Under the pieces are notes generated by a model. That model did no database searches. It worked only from the letters and a program-made list of their open reading frames with translations, and was not told the DNA's origin. From Ianthella basta (Eukaryota; Porifera; Demospongiae; Verongiida; Ianthellidae): 64,000 nt of DNA. The first letter of the stretch is position 1; every line of letters begins with the position of its first letter. The stretch is taken from contig OZ025875.1 of the NCBI GenBank assembly GCA_964019415.1, forward strand, positions 4,649,411 to 4,713,410. The letters run 5' to 3'. The translations under genes were made by a program, and so were the position numbers. Positions 26,001 to 41,000 of the stretch are shown here, piece by piece.

Positions 26001-29000
26001 CAGACAGTAATGATGTTGATTGTGTCTTGTTTCAACAAATTGCCTTCCGTAACTTCTATCGGGCCTGGCTGTGCTGATGCTTGGGATTTTTTCCCTCTCA
26101 GTCTGTTCCACATAGCTATCGTCATATAATCTAGCACTATCATATTCACAGCATCTACCTCAAAGGCCAGTGGTCTGTGCACACTCATCCTGTCCAAACA
26201 CACAATTGCGCCTCAAGCAACAGCCATTGCCCATGCATGAGAAACATGGTGGATTGAGAGACTTTCTCATTTACACATGTGCCATAGCCAGGTTAGCGAA
26301 ACTGGTTTCAACTCACTAGGAGCCAGAAAGGTCCCATCGCTCCATACTTCCAGCAGGAGTATAATATTGGTGTCCAACCATATACGTCCACATTCTATGG
26401 GATCTAAAACTCATTTTACAATCATGTTGAAACCTACTACACAAATGAGTCGAACTTGGTTATTTCACTGGTTTTGATTCAGTTTGCAGGTGGATGTGAA
26501 AGGTACAAAGTGGATTGAACCCAGGTTCAACCACTTTGCAGTGGTCCATATGAAAAGAGTGTTTGATTGCCTACTTTGTCATGTGAGGAAGCTGTGAGAT
26601 TGGTTGGATTGAAGTTTGAATCCAACGAACATTTTCGGTTACCAATATCATTCGTTGCTGGAAGTATAGAGCGATGGGACCTTTCTAGCTCCTACTAAGT
26701 TGAAACCGGGTTGAAACCAGTTTCTCTAACCTGGTTATGGTGCATGTGAAAAGGAGAAAGACTAGAAGTTCCGCCATATTTCTCATGCATGGGCAATGGC
26801 TGTTACTTGAGGTGCAATTGTGTGTTTGGACAGGATGAGTGTGCACAAATCGCTGGCATTTGAGGTAGAACCCACAATAGTATGAGAATGAAGAAGACAA
26901 GGACCATGTAAGTAGTTACTCTGCAGGAATTGTTTTTGACATTTATGTTGCCTGAAATTGCTTGAAAAATCCTTTCCGCTCACATGTGATGCAGCAATGA
27001 GCCTCTACAGTATTACATGAACAATGTTCCTTGCTTACACATTTCATGTGAAATTCAATCCTTTTCTACTATTGTATCTCATGGTTGTTGTTACAGATCT
27101 TGTACAAACTAGTTAGGTTTAGTGCAGTTTCATTTCTTATTACAGCTGAGCTCACTGGTGCTCCACATTTTGGACAGGTGGCTATAACCTATATCCAAGA
27201 TTGTTTTCTTCAGCTCACAAGGAGGAACTAGTAAGACACTGAACTGCAGTAGTATTATACCTGAGATATCGTGTATGTTGTTGTGTGGGAGTACTACATA
27301 AATTGCAGGCCTGAGTGGCTAGGCAGAGTCATGTAGATTTGTCCTACCAAAACTATTGGTCTAGTCACTTAAAGCATTTAGATGTTTTTGGCAATCTACA
27401 GCTGCATAATAGCAATTACAGCATAGGTGATTTTAAGACAAAAAGCCATTTACACACGAAGGAACGAGACTGGCATCAACTGTATAAACTGCGTAACAAC
27501 TGTGTAATAGGTTCATACAGCCCGTATCCAAGCAACGGTTGTTAAGGTAGGAAGGGAGTCTAGGCTCACCTTTCAGAATCTTTTGAAAATTATATATGTT
27601 ATTTGTGTTTCCAAAGCTTCTGCAAATATGAAAAAAGTGCTACTGCAAGAGCTTGCACCGCACCGAAACACTCCTGTAAAGTATGCCTAATCTGTATTAA
27701 CAAACGCATATTCCTTGTAATAACAATTGCTATTGTTATTCAAGCACGTTTGTTGTGATCAAAATATAGGCTAGCTTCTATCAACTTGCTAATATGTAAG
27801 AATGCACTTTCGTTCGTGACACGCGTTGTCACGCACTATTGAATAACCAGTAGAGAGAGTTACTACAAGGACATGGCAGACTTAAGTAGATGATTGCTGC
27901 ACGTAGCTTTGTGCAATCCATGCTGCGTCACCATTTCTTACTGATTGAAAGATGGCTGGTGCCAGATATTCTGCTGGCTTTCTAGGATACTCGAAGTCCA
28001 ATGGTTACTGCTGGGTATGCAACTAGGATGAAGGAATTGGTCATCATACACTCTTGTTTTGACAAGATTACGTTTTTTTTTGCGGTCGATGATTTCATAG
28101 GGTGACTGCTGCGAGATCTAACTCTATAAAGAAATGGACTGAGATTCCGAAACAAGGTTTCTAGCGAGCTGAAAGGCATTCGCTGATTCTCTGGGCAGGC
28201 CACAATTACAGCGCCCTCGCTGCAGGAAATACAATGCTTTCTATGAAGTTGTAGCGATAAAAGAAAAGCTACCCTAGCCAATTTTGTGACAGAGCTCTAG
28301 TTGCGGTCTGCCCAAAAAACTTAGCTACTGTAGCACTTTCCATGATGCTGTAAACTAGATGTTTCCACCATGTTCCTCAAAGAAGAAATTTTAGAATTTC
28401 AGGGAAATTCCTCTTTCTGTTGCGGCTGTGCTGTATTGCACTCACGTCCCTTATCCAGCTGAAGTAGATTAGTAAGTGTGTTTTCTCAGCGATTTTGAAG
28501 GACTTTGCATGTATGCTTAGCAAGTTTCAGGTGATTTTCTGTCATGATCATTTCTTTCAGTTTTACATTCCCTTCCTATCTTAAGGACAAACGTTTTCCT
28601 ACTAATTGCCGTATATCGTCAACCACTTCCTTCATCCTAGTTGCATACCCAGTGGAAACCATTGGACATCGAGTATCCTAAGCAATGTGAAGGTTACACC
28701 TGCATATAACTGCTATAGATGTAGCAAGGTATCTTCAGTGAATGGATTTGAAAGCATTTTATTCCAACCCTTTGCGTTTACCACTGAAATTTTTATCCCT
28801 GATGGGGCGGACTATATTCGGTTGAGAATGATTGTTGTATTCAGTCCCACAGAGACTTTTTGGTACAGCCGTGGACGGCATTGCAATCCATGCTCTAGAA
28901 GAGTGCAGTAGATTCCTCTGCCCTACAGAAAGTTCTCCTAAAGTGTACAAGCCAATATTTAGAGCAGCAACCAAAGATAGACATTCTTCCTCCAAGAAGC

Positions 29001-32000
29001 GGCACTTCAGCCTCACAACTATCTTCGTTCCTTAAAAGGTTCCAAACAGTGCTGAACTTTGTAATAGATCGCGAACGACACTCAGGCAACAGCATGCAAG
29101 CTAAAATAATTCAACCAGCTCACTAAAGGCCAAAATGCAAGGGCTTAAATAGTGCACCCAAAATAACCAGTTAGGCAAGATAAAATCAGTTGCATACATG
29201 ACAGCACATGAGATTACTGACAGCACATTAAGTTTGTTGTGTGTCCACTACAAGTACTCCACCAATAAGTGTGTTGGCCAAGATCAATAGTGGAAGCGAT
29301 CAGGCCAGCGCACATGCCAATCAAAACGTGTAACCCTCAATGGGATGGCTGGTGAGGTTGCAGCGGGGGGTGTTGCTGTTGTGCTAGTTGGCTCTTGGTT
29401 TACTGTGGCCAGGGTTGTGGAACTGGTGGTACTTGCCATGTGGGCAGGCTTCAGCCTCTCCAATTAAACAGTACGTTGTTGACCATGGAATTTAGTGTGA
29501 AGTTCTTGCCCGACCGAGCTAACACCTGATAGGGACCGTAGTAGGGTTGTTGTAGGGGTTTGCAAATGGTGTCATGCTGGACAAAGACATGTGCGCCTGT
29601 GAACAGGCTGTTAGGGATATGGCAGCTGCGCTGTTGCTGGGGGTGAACTGGAGGTGCTTGGAGCCACTGCATACTGGTTTTCAGGTGCTGCACGTAGTCG
29701 GCCAGGTTTGTTGGAGAGGATGTTACAGCAGGACTGAAGAATTCTCCAGGTAGACAGAGAGTAGTGCCATATACTGGTTCTGCTGTGGTGCAGTGGAGAT
29801 CTTCCTTCATAGCCATGCACATACCTAGGAGGACATGGGCAGTGTGTCGCTCCTGTTAGCTGGATTGGGTTGAGCCTTGAGAGCTGCCTTGAACTGCCAA
29901 TGAAGGCGTTCTACCAGACCATTGGAGATGGGGTGGTACACTGTTGTTTGGATACGCTTGGTGCCTAGTATTTGCATGAGTTACATCCACAGGTTAGACT
30001 GGAACTGGCATCCGCGATCAGTAGAAACCGTAAATGGGGTACAAAGCGAGAAACCCAGCCTGAGAATGCCCACACGACTGTGTATGCAGTGATGTCAGGG
30101 ATGGGAATGGCTTCTGGCCACCAAGTAAGTTGGTTGATGCAAGTGAGGAGGTAGGTGCACCTTTTGGACGGTAGCAGCAGGCCAACAATGTCAAGGTGAA
30201 TGTGGTCGAAGCGAGCATCAGGACTCTTGAAGGTAGACAGCGGTATGACAGTATGTCTGTGAATCTTGGAACGCTGGCATGACAGGTAATCCCTGACCCA
30301 CTTCCTGACAACACTGTTGATTCCTAGCCAAACGTAACATGAAGTGATGAGTTGCTGTGTTGTACGTATGCCGGGGTGTGACATACCATGCAAAGACTTA
30401 AACACAGAATGTCGGAATGGGGCAAGGACAAATGGGCGTGAGCTTCCGGTAGAAGTGTCACAGATGAGGGTGGTGTCGGAGCCTGGGAGAGGAACAGCTG
30501 TGAGTTTAAGTGAGGCGGATGGCCGGGACTCCCATTCTTGCACCTCTGGATCTGCCCGCTGGGCGTCAACCGTGGCCTGGAAGTCAATGACTCTGGGGGC
30601 TTGCAATGTGTTGGTCTCTAGCTGGATGCGTGAGAGAACGTCTACAGCTGAGTTGTGAGACCCCTGGATGTGTCAGATGTCGGAAGTGAATTGTGAAATG
30701 TAGTCCAGATGCCGACTCTGATGAGGGGAGAGAAGGTCTGATTGCTTTGCCAAAGTGAAAGTGAGAGGCTTGTGATCTGTGAGAAGGTGGAAGGTCCTGC
30801 CCTCCACAAAGTGCCGAAAGTGTTTGACTGCAAGGTACGCCGCTAAGAGTTCCTGGTCAAAAGCACTGTAGTGGGTCTCAGCAGTCTCTAGCTTTCTAGA
30901 GAAGTACGCAGTTGGATACCAGACTTGCCCAATGCATTGCTGTAGGACTGCACCCACAGCAACCTCCGAGGCATCAGTGATGATGGATGTGGGGGCATCT
31001 GGCTTTGGAGTGGGCGAGCAATGATGCATTGGCAAGGGGTTCCTTGATATTGTTGAAGGCAGCTTCTGCTGTGGGGGACCAATCTAAGGGGGCAGCACAG
31101 TGCTGGTCAGAAGAAAGCATACAGTTCAGGGGTGCTAGGATAGCAGCACCACCAGGGACAAATCTGTGATAGAAGTTAACTAGTCCCAGAAATTCACGGA
31201 GCTTGCTCTGTGAGGCCGGCTTTGGGAAGTCATGTATGTCCTGTACCTTGCTTTCAAGTGGACTGATCCCATTGGAGTCCATGTGGTGTCCCAGGAACTC
31301 CAGCTCCTCCTTACCAAGGATGCACTTCGCTGGTTTGATGATGACTCCATGCTTCTGTAGTTGTGCAAGGAAGGCCTGAAAGTGGTCCTGATGCTCTTCT
31401 CGTAGAGCTTGCAATGAGCAGGTCATCCAGATAAGCATAGCTGAAAGGCAGTCCACGCAAGACCTGGTCAATGAACCGTTGAAACGTTTGTGCCGCATTG
31501 TGGAGGCCAAAGGGCATGCGTAGGAACTCAAATAAGCCAAAAGGGGGTGATGATAGCTGTCTTTAGGATGTCCTCAGGCTCTATAGGGATCTGGTCGTAA
31601 GCTCATACCAAATCCAGCTTGCTGAAGATCGTTGCACCATGGAGAGACACGGAGAAATTCTGTATGTGTGGGATAGGGTACTGGTTCGCAGTAGTGGCGT
31701 TGTTGAGTGCATGGTAATCCCCATGGGGCGTTAGTCCCCTGGGGTCTGTTTGGGGACCATATGGAGGGCGAATGATCAGCTGCTCGAGGATGGTTGGATG
31801 ATTCCTAGCTGGAGCATATGCTCAAACTCATTCTTGGCAATGTGAAGCTGTTCCGGGGAAGACGATGAGCATGGGCCGTGACCGGGGGACCCTTAGTGAC
31901 AATGTGGTGTGTTGCAGTATGCTTGGGTGGGCGGTCATAACTGCAGGGTTGAGTAACACCTGGCAATTCTGAGAGGATGGAGTCATGGACAGATGGAGAG

Positions 32001-35000
32001 GCACTGTGTAAGTTAAGTACGGGGTGCGGTGATGATAGGCTTAAATAGTGCAACCAAAATAACCAGTTAGGCAAGATAAAACAAGTTGCATACATGACAG
32101 CACATGAGGTTACTGACAGCACATGAGGTTTGTTGTGTGTCCACTACAACTTCATGCACCATTGTCATGTTCGTTCATTTCTGTTGCTAACAAGACATGT
32201 GACCTGTACAAACCTTGTACAACTTTAGGTTCCTGTTGCCAGTCCTGTTCCTTTGTGTGTCTATGAGAAAGGTCACTTGAGGTAGTAATTCCCTGTTTAC
32301 ACTAGCACAATATTCCAGAAAGGTCCGCTTCAGTATGGTACGATATTGTACCGTATCGAATCGTTCTGTCATGAACCCAAATTCTAAATAATATCTCGGC
32401 CCACTTCTGCAAACATACTGTTCAGTATGGTATGCTGCTCTTTGTGCTATGTGGGTGCTCTTGTGGACCAACGTTACTGGACTACATGCCAGATGTTTGC
32501 AAGACTCTGAAAAGGTCACGCGATGGACAACTAGACTGAACAAGCTGCAGCGAAACAGTGAGAGCGAGCTGGTCAGTCATTGCTTTCCATTCGGATCACC
32601 CGACACTAGTACTGACCCTGTTGTTCGTTGCTATCTGTAAACAGTTTGAATTATTGTACCATAGCGAACCGAACCGTACTGTATAGACCCAGCATAGTGT
32701 ATACAAGGTATTAGTGGGGAAGTTCTTAAGCAATGAACGTAGCAGGGTAAGAGCAATCAACTAAGTCGGGACATTTTGACCGCATAGGCCTTCGTCAGCC
32801 AAAACTGAAAGAATACATGTGAGAAGGTGCTGTTTGATATACAAGTGGTTGTGGTGTGACATCCCTGATGGTGTGAAGTAACATCATGTGGAGTAAGTAC
32901 AAATTGAATAAGTCAGGGTAAGTGCAATAATTGGTCAAGTCAGGTCAATTCAGGTTGCATCCAGCAGTGGTTGCAGACAAGGAAGATGTGGAGACCACAG
33001 TCCAAGTTCATTGTTTGGTGTTCTTTTGAATCTGTATAGCATCCAGGATTCTCTTATTCCAGTATCCAAGTGCTGTCATCTGCACCCTGGTTGATTCCCA
33101 GTCAACACTGTGTTGAATTTTGTGTTCGTATGCTGCAATACCATTTCGCTCATCCCCCATTTCATCCACCCACCCTCATCATAACTAGTGCAGGTGAAGA
33201 CCCCCTATGAGAACCAGCAGGATGTAATGTATGAAGTGCCATGCAAAGATGCAAACTAAGGTACAATGGAGACACCAAGAGAAGTTTGAAGGCAAGAATG
33301 ACAGAGCACAAGTATGCAGATTGCAGAGGGGATGAGCAGAATGGTATTGCCTCTACCAAACTATCAAAATGGTTTGCTGACTGCTTTTCATCAATGTAAC
33401 ATTCTGAATCAGGATGTACATGTTACGTTGTACTACCCTAGGTCTTGAAAAGGCATTTATGGGTAGGTAGGTCAGACATCACAGATCACAGATTTGTACA
33501 CACTAGCTTAATGGACAATTACTTCATGCGTTTCAGCCGCAAACAGCTACCCCTTCATCAGGGAATAATGACAAGTGAACATTCATGCATTTATGAAGAT
33601 TACGGTGATGGTGGAAGATGTGATGACAGGTGACAGATGATGATACGGTAATGAATAACGTTAAAGTAACAAGTACTTCAAGTTGAAAACTTGTGGGGCA
33701 CTGGGGCACCCCTGAACTCGAACTACTTGCTAGAAAGTTCCCCTTATATGTTCAATAGTTCAGATAGTTTGGAATGCAACATTCATTGCTGATGGCCTGA
33801 AAGATACATTAAGATGCAGTAGAATGTTGGATTTGCAAGAGCTTGAAGTCTCCAGCCTGGTCCATTTTTGATTTGCATAACATTCTGAATGAGGATGTAC
33901 AATGTTACTTTATGCTTGGAGAAGGAGTATGCTGGCTATAATTAAAGGCTACCCTAATGGTAATGCCGTGATTCGCTTGTCTATGTCATTACTGGCCAAT
34001 GGGTTGTTCGACCTCTATTGTATTTGGGGCTGTACCTTGCAGGAGAATAGTTAGGTATGCCTTCTGCTACAATGCTATTACTTAAACATATTCTAGACAG
34101 AATTTGCGTTGTTTGGATACATGGTGAAATGCAAAGAATGATGATTCAGACCATGTTGGCTGCGAGTCCTTCCAGCGGTTTTGGAGATTAGTGCGAACAA
34201 AAAATTGGCGTAGCTGCATTACAATACAATTAAGGAGTACAGTGCTTGTGACTGGCTGTGTTCCTTTGTAGATTAGAGCACACTGTGAGGAGTTTCTACA
34301 ATTGGAGATTTTCCAGTCCTTCGTGAGACATGGCTATGGGCATAACATCATTTACAATGACATAGACCAAGATTTGACTACTGTCACCCGCCTTCTTGTT
34401 CAACTTTGGCTCCATAAACACACAATGCAACAGAAAGGCTATTCTTATGTGTAGATGTGACAAGTTGTAGCTAAAGTTAGTTTATGTGCCATTCAAATGG
34501 AATATTTGTAGTGCCACATGTTTGCACGCCGTTGTCAGATGTAGTGCTGTCTATGTAGGGATGGCAGTGGCTGTTTGTATGCTGTAATACAAACAAGAAG
34601 TTGTGCTATTACTTTTTAGGGCTAAAATCGGTGAAAAGGCCTACCCAAGAGGAAGTACATGTTGCATACAATGCAGGACTAACTTTACTTTCCAGCAAAA
34701 GTGTGCACTCCGCCAGAAAATGATCTCAACATTTTTCATGTTTCATATTATTATTATTGTTATTATTCCCTGACAGCAGTAGCACACGAATCATAACGAG
34801 TGGAAGGAAGCCTTTACCACAGTTTAACGCACCCACCAACTGGCTGTATCCTTTGTAGGTAACCTGTAACTTCCACGAGCAAGTTTCACAAATGAAGGTT
34901 TCTGGGCCTTTGAGAGACGTTGCTATGCAAGAAATGCCATTTTACAATGACATAATTGAACACTTTGGCTATACTCATTCGCCTAGTCCTCCTTCAGATT

Positions 35001-38000
35001 TAATTCATTGGCCTAGCATGTTATTTATTTTGTGTTATAATGTTTTGTCGATTAGTGGGTAAATGTGAAGTATAACCAGTCGAAAGTGGTACAATACTGT
35101 AGTAAAAGCACTAATGCCTAGCTGTCAACAGGAACGATTAGCTCTGCGATTGAAGCAGATGTGTGCGACGAGTCCAGCATTGTTGTACAATTCGTCTTGC
35201 GAATCACGCGTACATCACACGCTGTCACGTGCGTAACCACGGTAACATCGAAAAAATGTGATAAAACCGCATGTTTCACGCAAAGATAAACTATTTTGTT
35301 TACATATGCCATGTCCCACCTGCGTTGTTCTTTTCATTTTATTCATATTCTTCTTCCCACAGACTTTTTGTGCACTCCTAGCGTACCACACAGGGCACCT
35401 ACGGACCCAATTTGTGTACGAGGACTTATGTACACCATGATGAACCACATTGCCGTGAAGTTCGCTATGCATTCCTAATTTCTTTGTAGCTACATGGGAC
35501 TAGCTAGCTAGACATTTGGGACCACCTTCACAGCAATGTGGTTCATCATAGTGTTGTAGTACTGACAAGAAAAAAGGTACTTACCTCTGCAATTGGACAA
35601 AAAGTTGGAGGTTTGCCACTGTGCTGGAAGGCCTTTTCGGAGAATCCCACTCCTCATCAGCAGCACTGGGCAGCGTCCAGATGTCACCAAGCAACCACGT
35701 TGTACGCGATTGGTCGGTGCCATCCGTCCGCGTTGATGTTTAAAACGTCGTTTTCACCCGAAAACAGAGTTGTTGTAGTACTGTTGCTTGTTTCTATGCT
35801 TTTTCTGCTGGCCATTCCTAAATCCCTTTTAATTCTAAAGGAAATTTTATGCACTATATGAAATAGCACGTTTTCAGTTGTATTATAGCATACAAATGCT
35901 TTACGCTTTTGATGAATGTATGTGCATATCTGTGTGCACATAATAGAAAACCATGTGTTCCTTGTTTCTTTTAGCCATCAGAATCCTTCTTGTGAGGTAG
36001 CAGCATTTGACCTGAGTGATGCTAACAAGTTTCTTCAATGCCATCCCAAGACCAAGTGCAGGCCTTCCGTAACAGTTCATTATCACCTTATGTTCACGTC
36101 CAGTGAGGTGAGTGGCGGGGATGACCAGTACATGTACAGTAGCAGTTAGTATGCCTATTATGTATTCTCTATTAACCATATAATGTTTGTAGGACTTACC
36201 TATTTTGTAGCCTTTCACAAAGTGTAATCTAGTGATAATTAGACCAGAGCCGAAAAACTTAAGTGATAATAATGCTGTCATATTATGAACTGCCAATCGT
36301 GTTTTAAGGCTTATTTGATGTTAATGAATGACCTCTGAAAGACTTTCATCAACAGATGAAACTAATAGTAAGAGGGAGTAAAGACTAATACATAACCTTC
36401 ATGATAATGAATCTCAATCCAATGATCCAATCCAATCCAAACTCTGCATTGATGCCTTGGATGTTGCTCTGGCAGCTACATACCTTTGCATGTGTTCATG
36501 TACCAAATTTTATAGCATTTATCAGTGGCTGCATCAACTTCCTTCTACTCACTTTCCACTGAGTAGAGCTTCACAATGAATTTGGAGAAGTTCGTTTCAA
36601 ACTTCCAAAATTTTCAAAAATTTCAAAATAAACAGATGTGTCAAGATGAAGAGAATAACAATTATTTCAAGTTAAAAAAAACTCGTGGGGCTGCTGCCCC
36701 AACTCAAAATACTTGCTCCCTTCGGTAGCTGCTGGGTTATCAGATGTTGTGCTCGTGACGTCTATTTAGGAATGTGCCCGATTGAAGTGACGTCTCCTAT
36801 CTTAATGTTTTAGCGCACTTCCATGAAAGTAGCTAAACAGTGGCAGCAAAAAACAATTGAAGGCCGTGGATACGCTTCTTTCAATGTATTGAAGACAACA
36901 GTGCAGCCAAAGCTCGTCTGGAGTGCAGGTATGAGAAAAGGGACACTGGCTGCTCGTACCCCATTTGTTCATTTTATATTATTCTTCCCAATGAATTTTT
37001 GCACACTCCTAGTGCATGATACAGGGCACCTATAGACCCAAGTCGTGTATGATGACTCGCGTACGGATGCGAAGGAGTAGGATCTGAGCACCAGTGGCAA
37101 TCTGATAAGTACAGCGCTGGAGCAGTTTGCAAGGTCCCGCCTTCGGCAAGCCCTAAATTTGGCCCCGTTTACCCGTTCCCCATCCCTTGCAATACTCTAT
37201 GTCATAGTGCAGTGTCCCTCTGAAAGTTGGATGGCGAACCATTCCTATGTGTGGGAGGTTAGTGGGTGAAATTTGGCCTAAACTCTTGCGCCGTACGCAG
37301 TCCTTCCTTGGCAGTAGGCTGTTGGAGAACACCGACAATTCATGACATAGGCACGTGAGAAACGTTGAGTTCTCTATGGCAACGTGGCAACCACCATTGA
37401 TTAAAATGGCCGCCGTGTGGGGTTAGCAAAGAACTGTTGTCGCGCTGCTCAAAATAGGCCTGCTTGTGAAAATGATGATGGTCAACACATAGCAGCAAGA
37501 GATGAGATGATTGGGAAAGTTTGGTAGAAATCTACCCACATCCGTCGGAGGAGTTTGGTGCATAAGAGCGCCCAAACTTTTCCCTCTTGGTATGCTGCAA
37601 GAGTAGCTCATTTCTGAACACCTCTCCCCTGGTGATGCTCTAAGGCATAGCATGGTGCCTCCGAAAACGTTTGGTAGCAAAATGCTAACGGACGTGTGAG
37701 TTTTCTCAAAAACTCATTCACTTCCCCCTCCTCGGTCGCTGGCCATTAAGGAATGAAAACCTTATTGTGCAGCCTATACCACGGCGTTGCAGTGCTGGGC
37801 AAGTTTGGTGGCAATCCGTTGGCGGTCATCAGAGAATAATTGGGACAAAGGTTGTGCCTGACTCCTCTGTATTTATATAGATATATACCACTGGAAGCAT
37901 AACACGAAGCCATGCAACAAAATGTCTAAATGATAACAATATTGTGATTATGTGAGAAACAATATTGTGATTATGAAGAGAAGATGAAAAGTCTACTTGG

Positions 38001-41000
38001 TGATCCCACTTACAGTAAAGTGAAGACTGACCCCACTCCAGCCACTGAGAGAAAGGTTCTGAAGGAAGTCAGACAACTTGAACAGGAGGGTCTAATACCC
38101 AGTGACCTAGGCAGAAGACTTAAACCCAATGCTAGTGTACCACCCAAGTTGTATGGCCTGCTTAAGATCCATAACCCTGATGTCCTCCTGAGACCCACTG
38201 TGTCAAGCATTGGATAACCCACCTACCAACTATCTTAAGCACATCACAGCATTAATAGCCCCCCTAGCTGGTCAGACAACCTCACACGTAGTGAACTCAA
38301 AGCAATTTGTAGAAATGCTCAGGGGAGTACGTCTGCAGCCACAGGAAGTGATGGGTGAGCTTCGACGTGAGGTCCCTATTCACCCATGTCACTGTAAGTG
38401 AAGCTTTGGAAGCCAATCTCCAAAGGCTCCAAGAAGACACAACATTGGCAGGTAGGACACTGCTTCCACCAGAACGCATCATCCACCTCCTTGAACTGAG
38501 TCTTCGGCCAACTTATTTCACCTTCCCCCGGGGAGTTCTTCTGACAGCAAGATGGAGCAACAATGGGATCACCGGTATTACTGGTGGTTGCCAATATTTA
38601 CATGGAGATGTTCGAGGAGTTAGCATTGATCTCAGCACAGAACCGACCTAGAATGTGGAAAAGATGACACTTACTGTATAATGGTGAAGAGACATGTGAG
38701 TGCTTTCCTTGTACATCTCAACAACCTGCGTCCATTGATAGAGTTTACCATGGAGATGGAAGAGAATAATTGTGTAGAGGCTCATTGCTACAGCATACAG
38801 TACTGATTAGAAATACTGTACCATAGTGAGTGCGTTCAGACTGCACATACGTGCGAGCAGCGTGTGGGTACGCGCAAATAAGCGCAAAGTTAACACTTCG
38901 ATACATGCAAAAGGGCCGCTGTTTCGTCATCGCTCTGACGTCATAGTAAAAATGGACGCGGGGAAAGAGGGAAAAAACATCTAACCCAGGTGCTGCAGGA
39001 GAATGGGTACCCGTACGAAATAGATAGTCAATACTGCATCCCGCCCTCGACAGCATAGGACACAGGAACAACCACATCACACGCTCTACATTCCCTATGT
39101 ATCTGGTCTAGGTGAGGATCTCAGGAGAGTCTGTAGAAGGCACAACATCAGAACTGTGTTCAGGACCCCCTCCACCCTTACCCCCTCCACCCTTAATACA
39201 AGAATTATGCAGGGTCAAAGACACAGACCCTGTGTGGAAAGCGTCTGGAGTAGTGTATGAGATCCCTTGCAGCTGTGGACAATTGTACATAGGGAAGACC
39301 AAGAGGGCACTTGAGACAAGGCTGAAAGAACATCAGGCGGCTGCAAGAAGAGGCGAGACAGAAAGTCAGCCATTGCAGAGCATGCCTGGTCCCAACATCA
39401 CCAGCCCCTGTGGGGGGAGACAAATGTCCTGGATCATGCAGGAAACAACTCAACCTCAGGAACCTGAGGGAACTGGTTAACAGGGACCAGGGTCTCAGCA
39501 TCGATGGTTGTTGAAAGCACCTCCTCAACAGACCGCTGAGAAGACAGCCACAGAGCAGGACTTCAACTACCCTACGTAGATGCATGACGTCATCCTTTGT
39601 TTGACCAATGAGTGTAGAGTAACTGTCTATTTAGTGCAGACCTCTCACCTTGCAGTTTTGTTTTTGTGTACTCTGATGAAGGCCACAGCATGTGGCCAAA
39701 ACGTCAGTATTGATTCATTGTGATTTTGTAGTTGGAATAGAGTGAATCACTACCTAAATCACGGAAACAATATAATCTACATTAATACTGAAGATGTAGG
39801 GATGGCATAAGAAGTACAGAAACAAGGAAAAGCTATTTTTCAGTGGAAAATTAACCATTGTCCCTACATTCAGGGATGTAGTATTATAGTGCAATAATCT
39901 TGCTATTGATTCTGGAGTGGAACCAAAATGATAGCTTGTCCACAGCCTCCACAATAACAAAAACAAGGAGTTTTTCATTAAACACTATATGTTCAAATGC
40001 ATGGGGACTCCACAATCCGAACACTGGATGAGAATTGAAACAGCGTAACTGATGACACAGTCCTAGAGGACATTTTACCTTTCCGGAGAGCTGGGGGGTA
40101 GTCTGGAAGTGCTACTTCTCTTTCTGTAAGATGCCAAAAGAGAATACCTTAGAAATGGCATGAAATTATCTGCCGCGATTTACTGTGTAGCAGGTGTCTC
40201 CAAGAAAAGCAACATTTTCTTCCACTGACAGTAGTCTTTTAATGGTTCACAGGGTCTTCAGTCAAGCTACAGTAGCAAGGGACAGGACTTGGGATGTGGT
40301 CTCATTGCCTAATACAGCACTTGGCTTCCCTCGTGCTGTATTAGCAACTCAACTTCTCCCCTCATGCTATGAATCCAATAAGAGACTCCTAACCAAACTT
40401 AACCCATTGCACACAAAGATATACTTGCCCCCCCATACCCAATTCCGAAATTAAAACGACGGCGCTTGGGAACCTTTTTTGGCCTTAGAATATTGCCTCT
40501 TTCAGCGATTTGCATAGCCAAATACCAAGGAAAATGAGCGCACTGCTATACTTTGTAATCAAGGATGGTTCGTAGGCTGAGTTGGGCTTTTGTCCAAACT
40601 ATGTGCACAGGTTAGGGCTACTAGCGAGCAAGATGGTGATGTTACACAATACTCACACTCCCTCCTAAGCCTTTGACCCTGACCTTTATGACCTAATTAT
40701 AGAGAATACGATTGACATAGTTGGGGAGTGGGCAGGAGGATCCGTTTTATGCCTTTTGAAGCTACCATGGATTTAGGCATCAACTATGTCGAGACAGACA
40801 GCATGCAGCTTCATAAGAACTTTAGCAGTCATTTGTGTGCCTCAGAGGCAATCAGAAGACCAGACAAGGTTGCTGATAGAAGGTGCTATCACTGCACCAG
40901 ATGCTCCAATAGTGAAGTTTCAATAAGAGTCTCTCAGCCTGAGAAATTCACATACTATTTCTGTTGTCTGTTATGATGATTTATATGTTTGTCAGACTTA

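Noticed and set aside
30344-30658. Plus-strand 104-codon frame in the second gypsy element
   Set aside because: It is the complement of the integrase region and has no independent support.
34272-34455. Open stretch after TTTGTAG ([14 protein letters not shown]...) as an AP5B1 exon
   Set aside because: It does not fit the phase between exons 15 and 16, and a related block recurs at 34840-34960, so it is repeat sequence.
39673-39705. Active hammerhead at the Penelope-like end
   Set aside because: The GAAA box is AAAA and stem II has an extra base, so I list it only as a degenerate motif.
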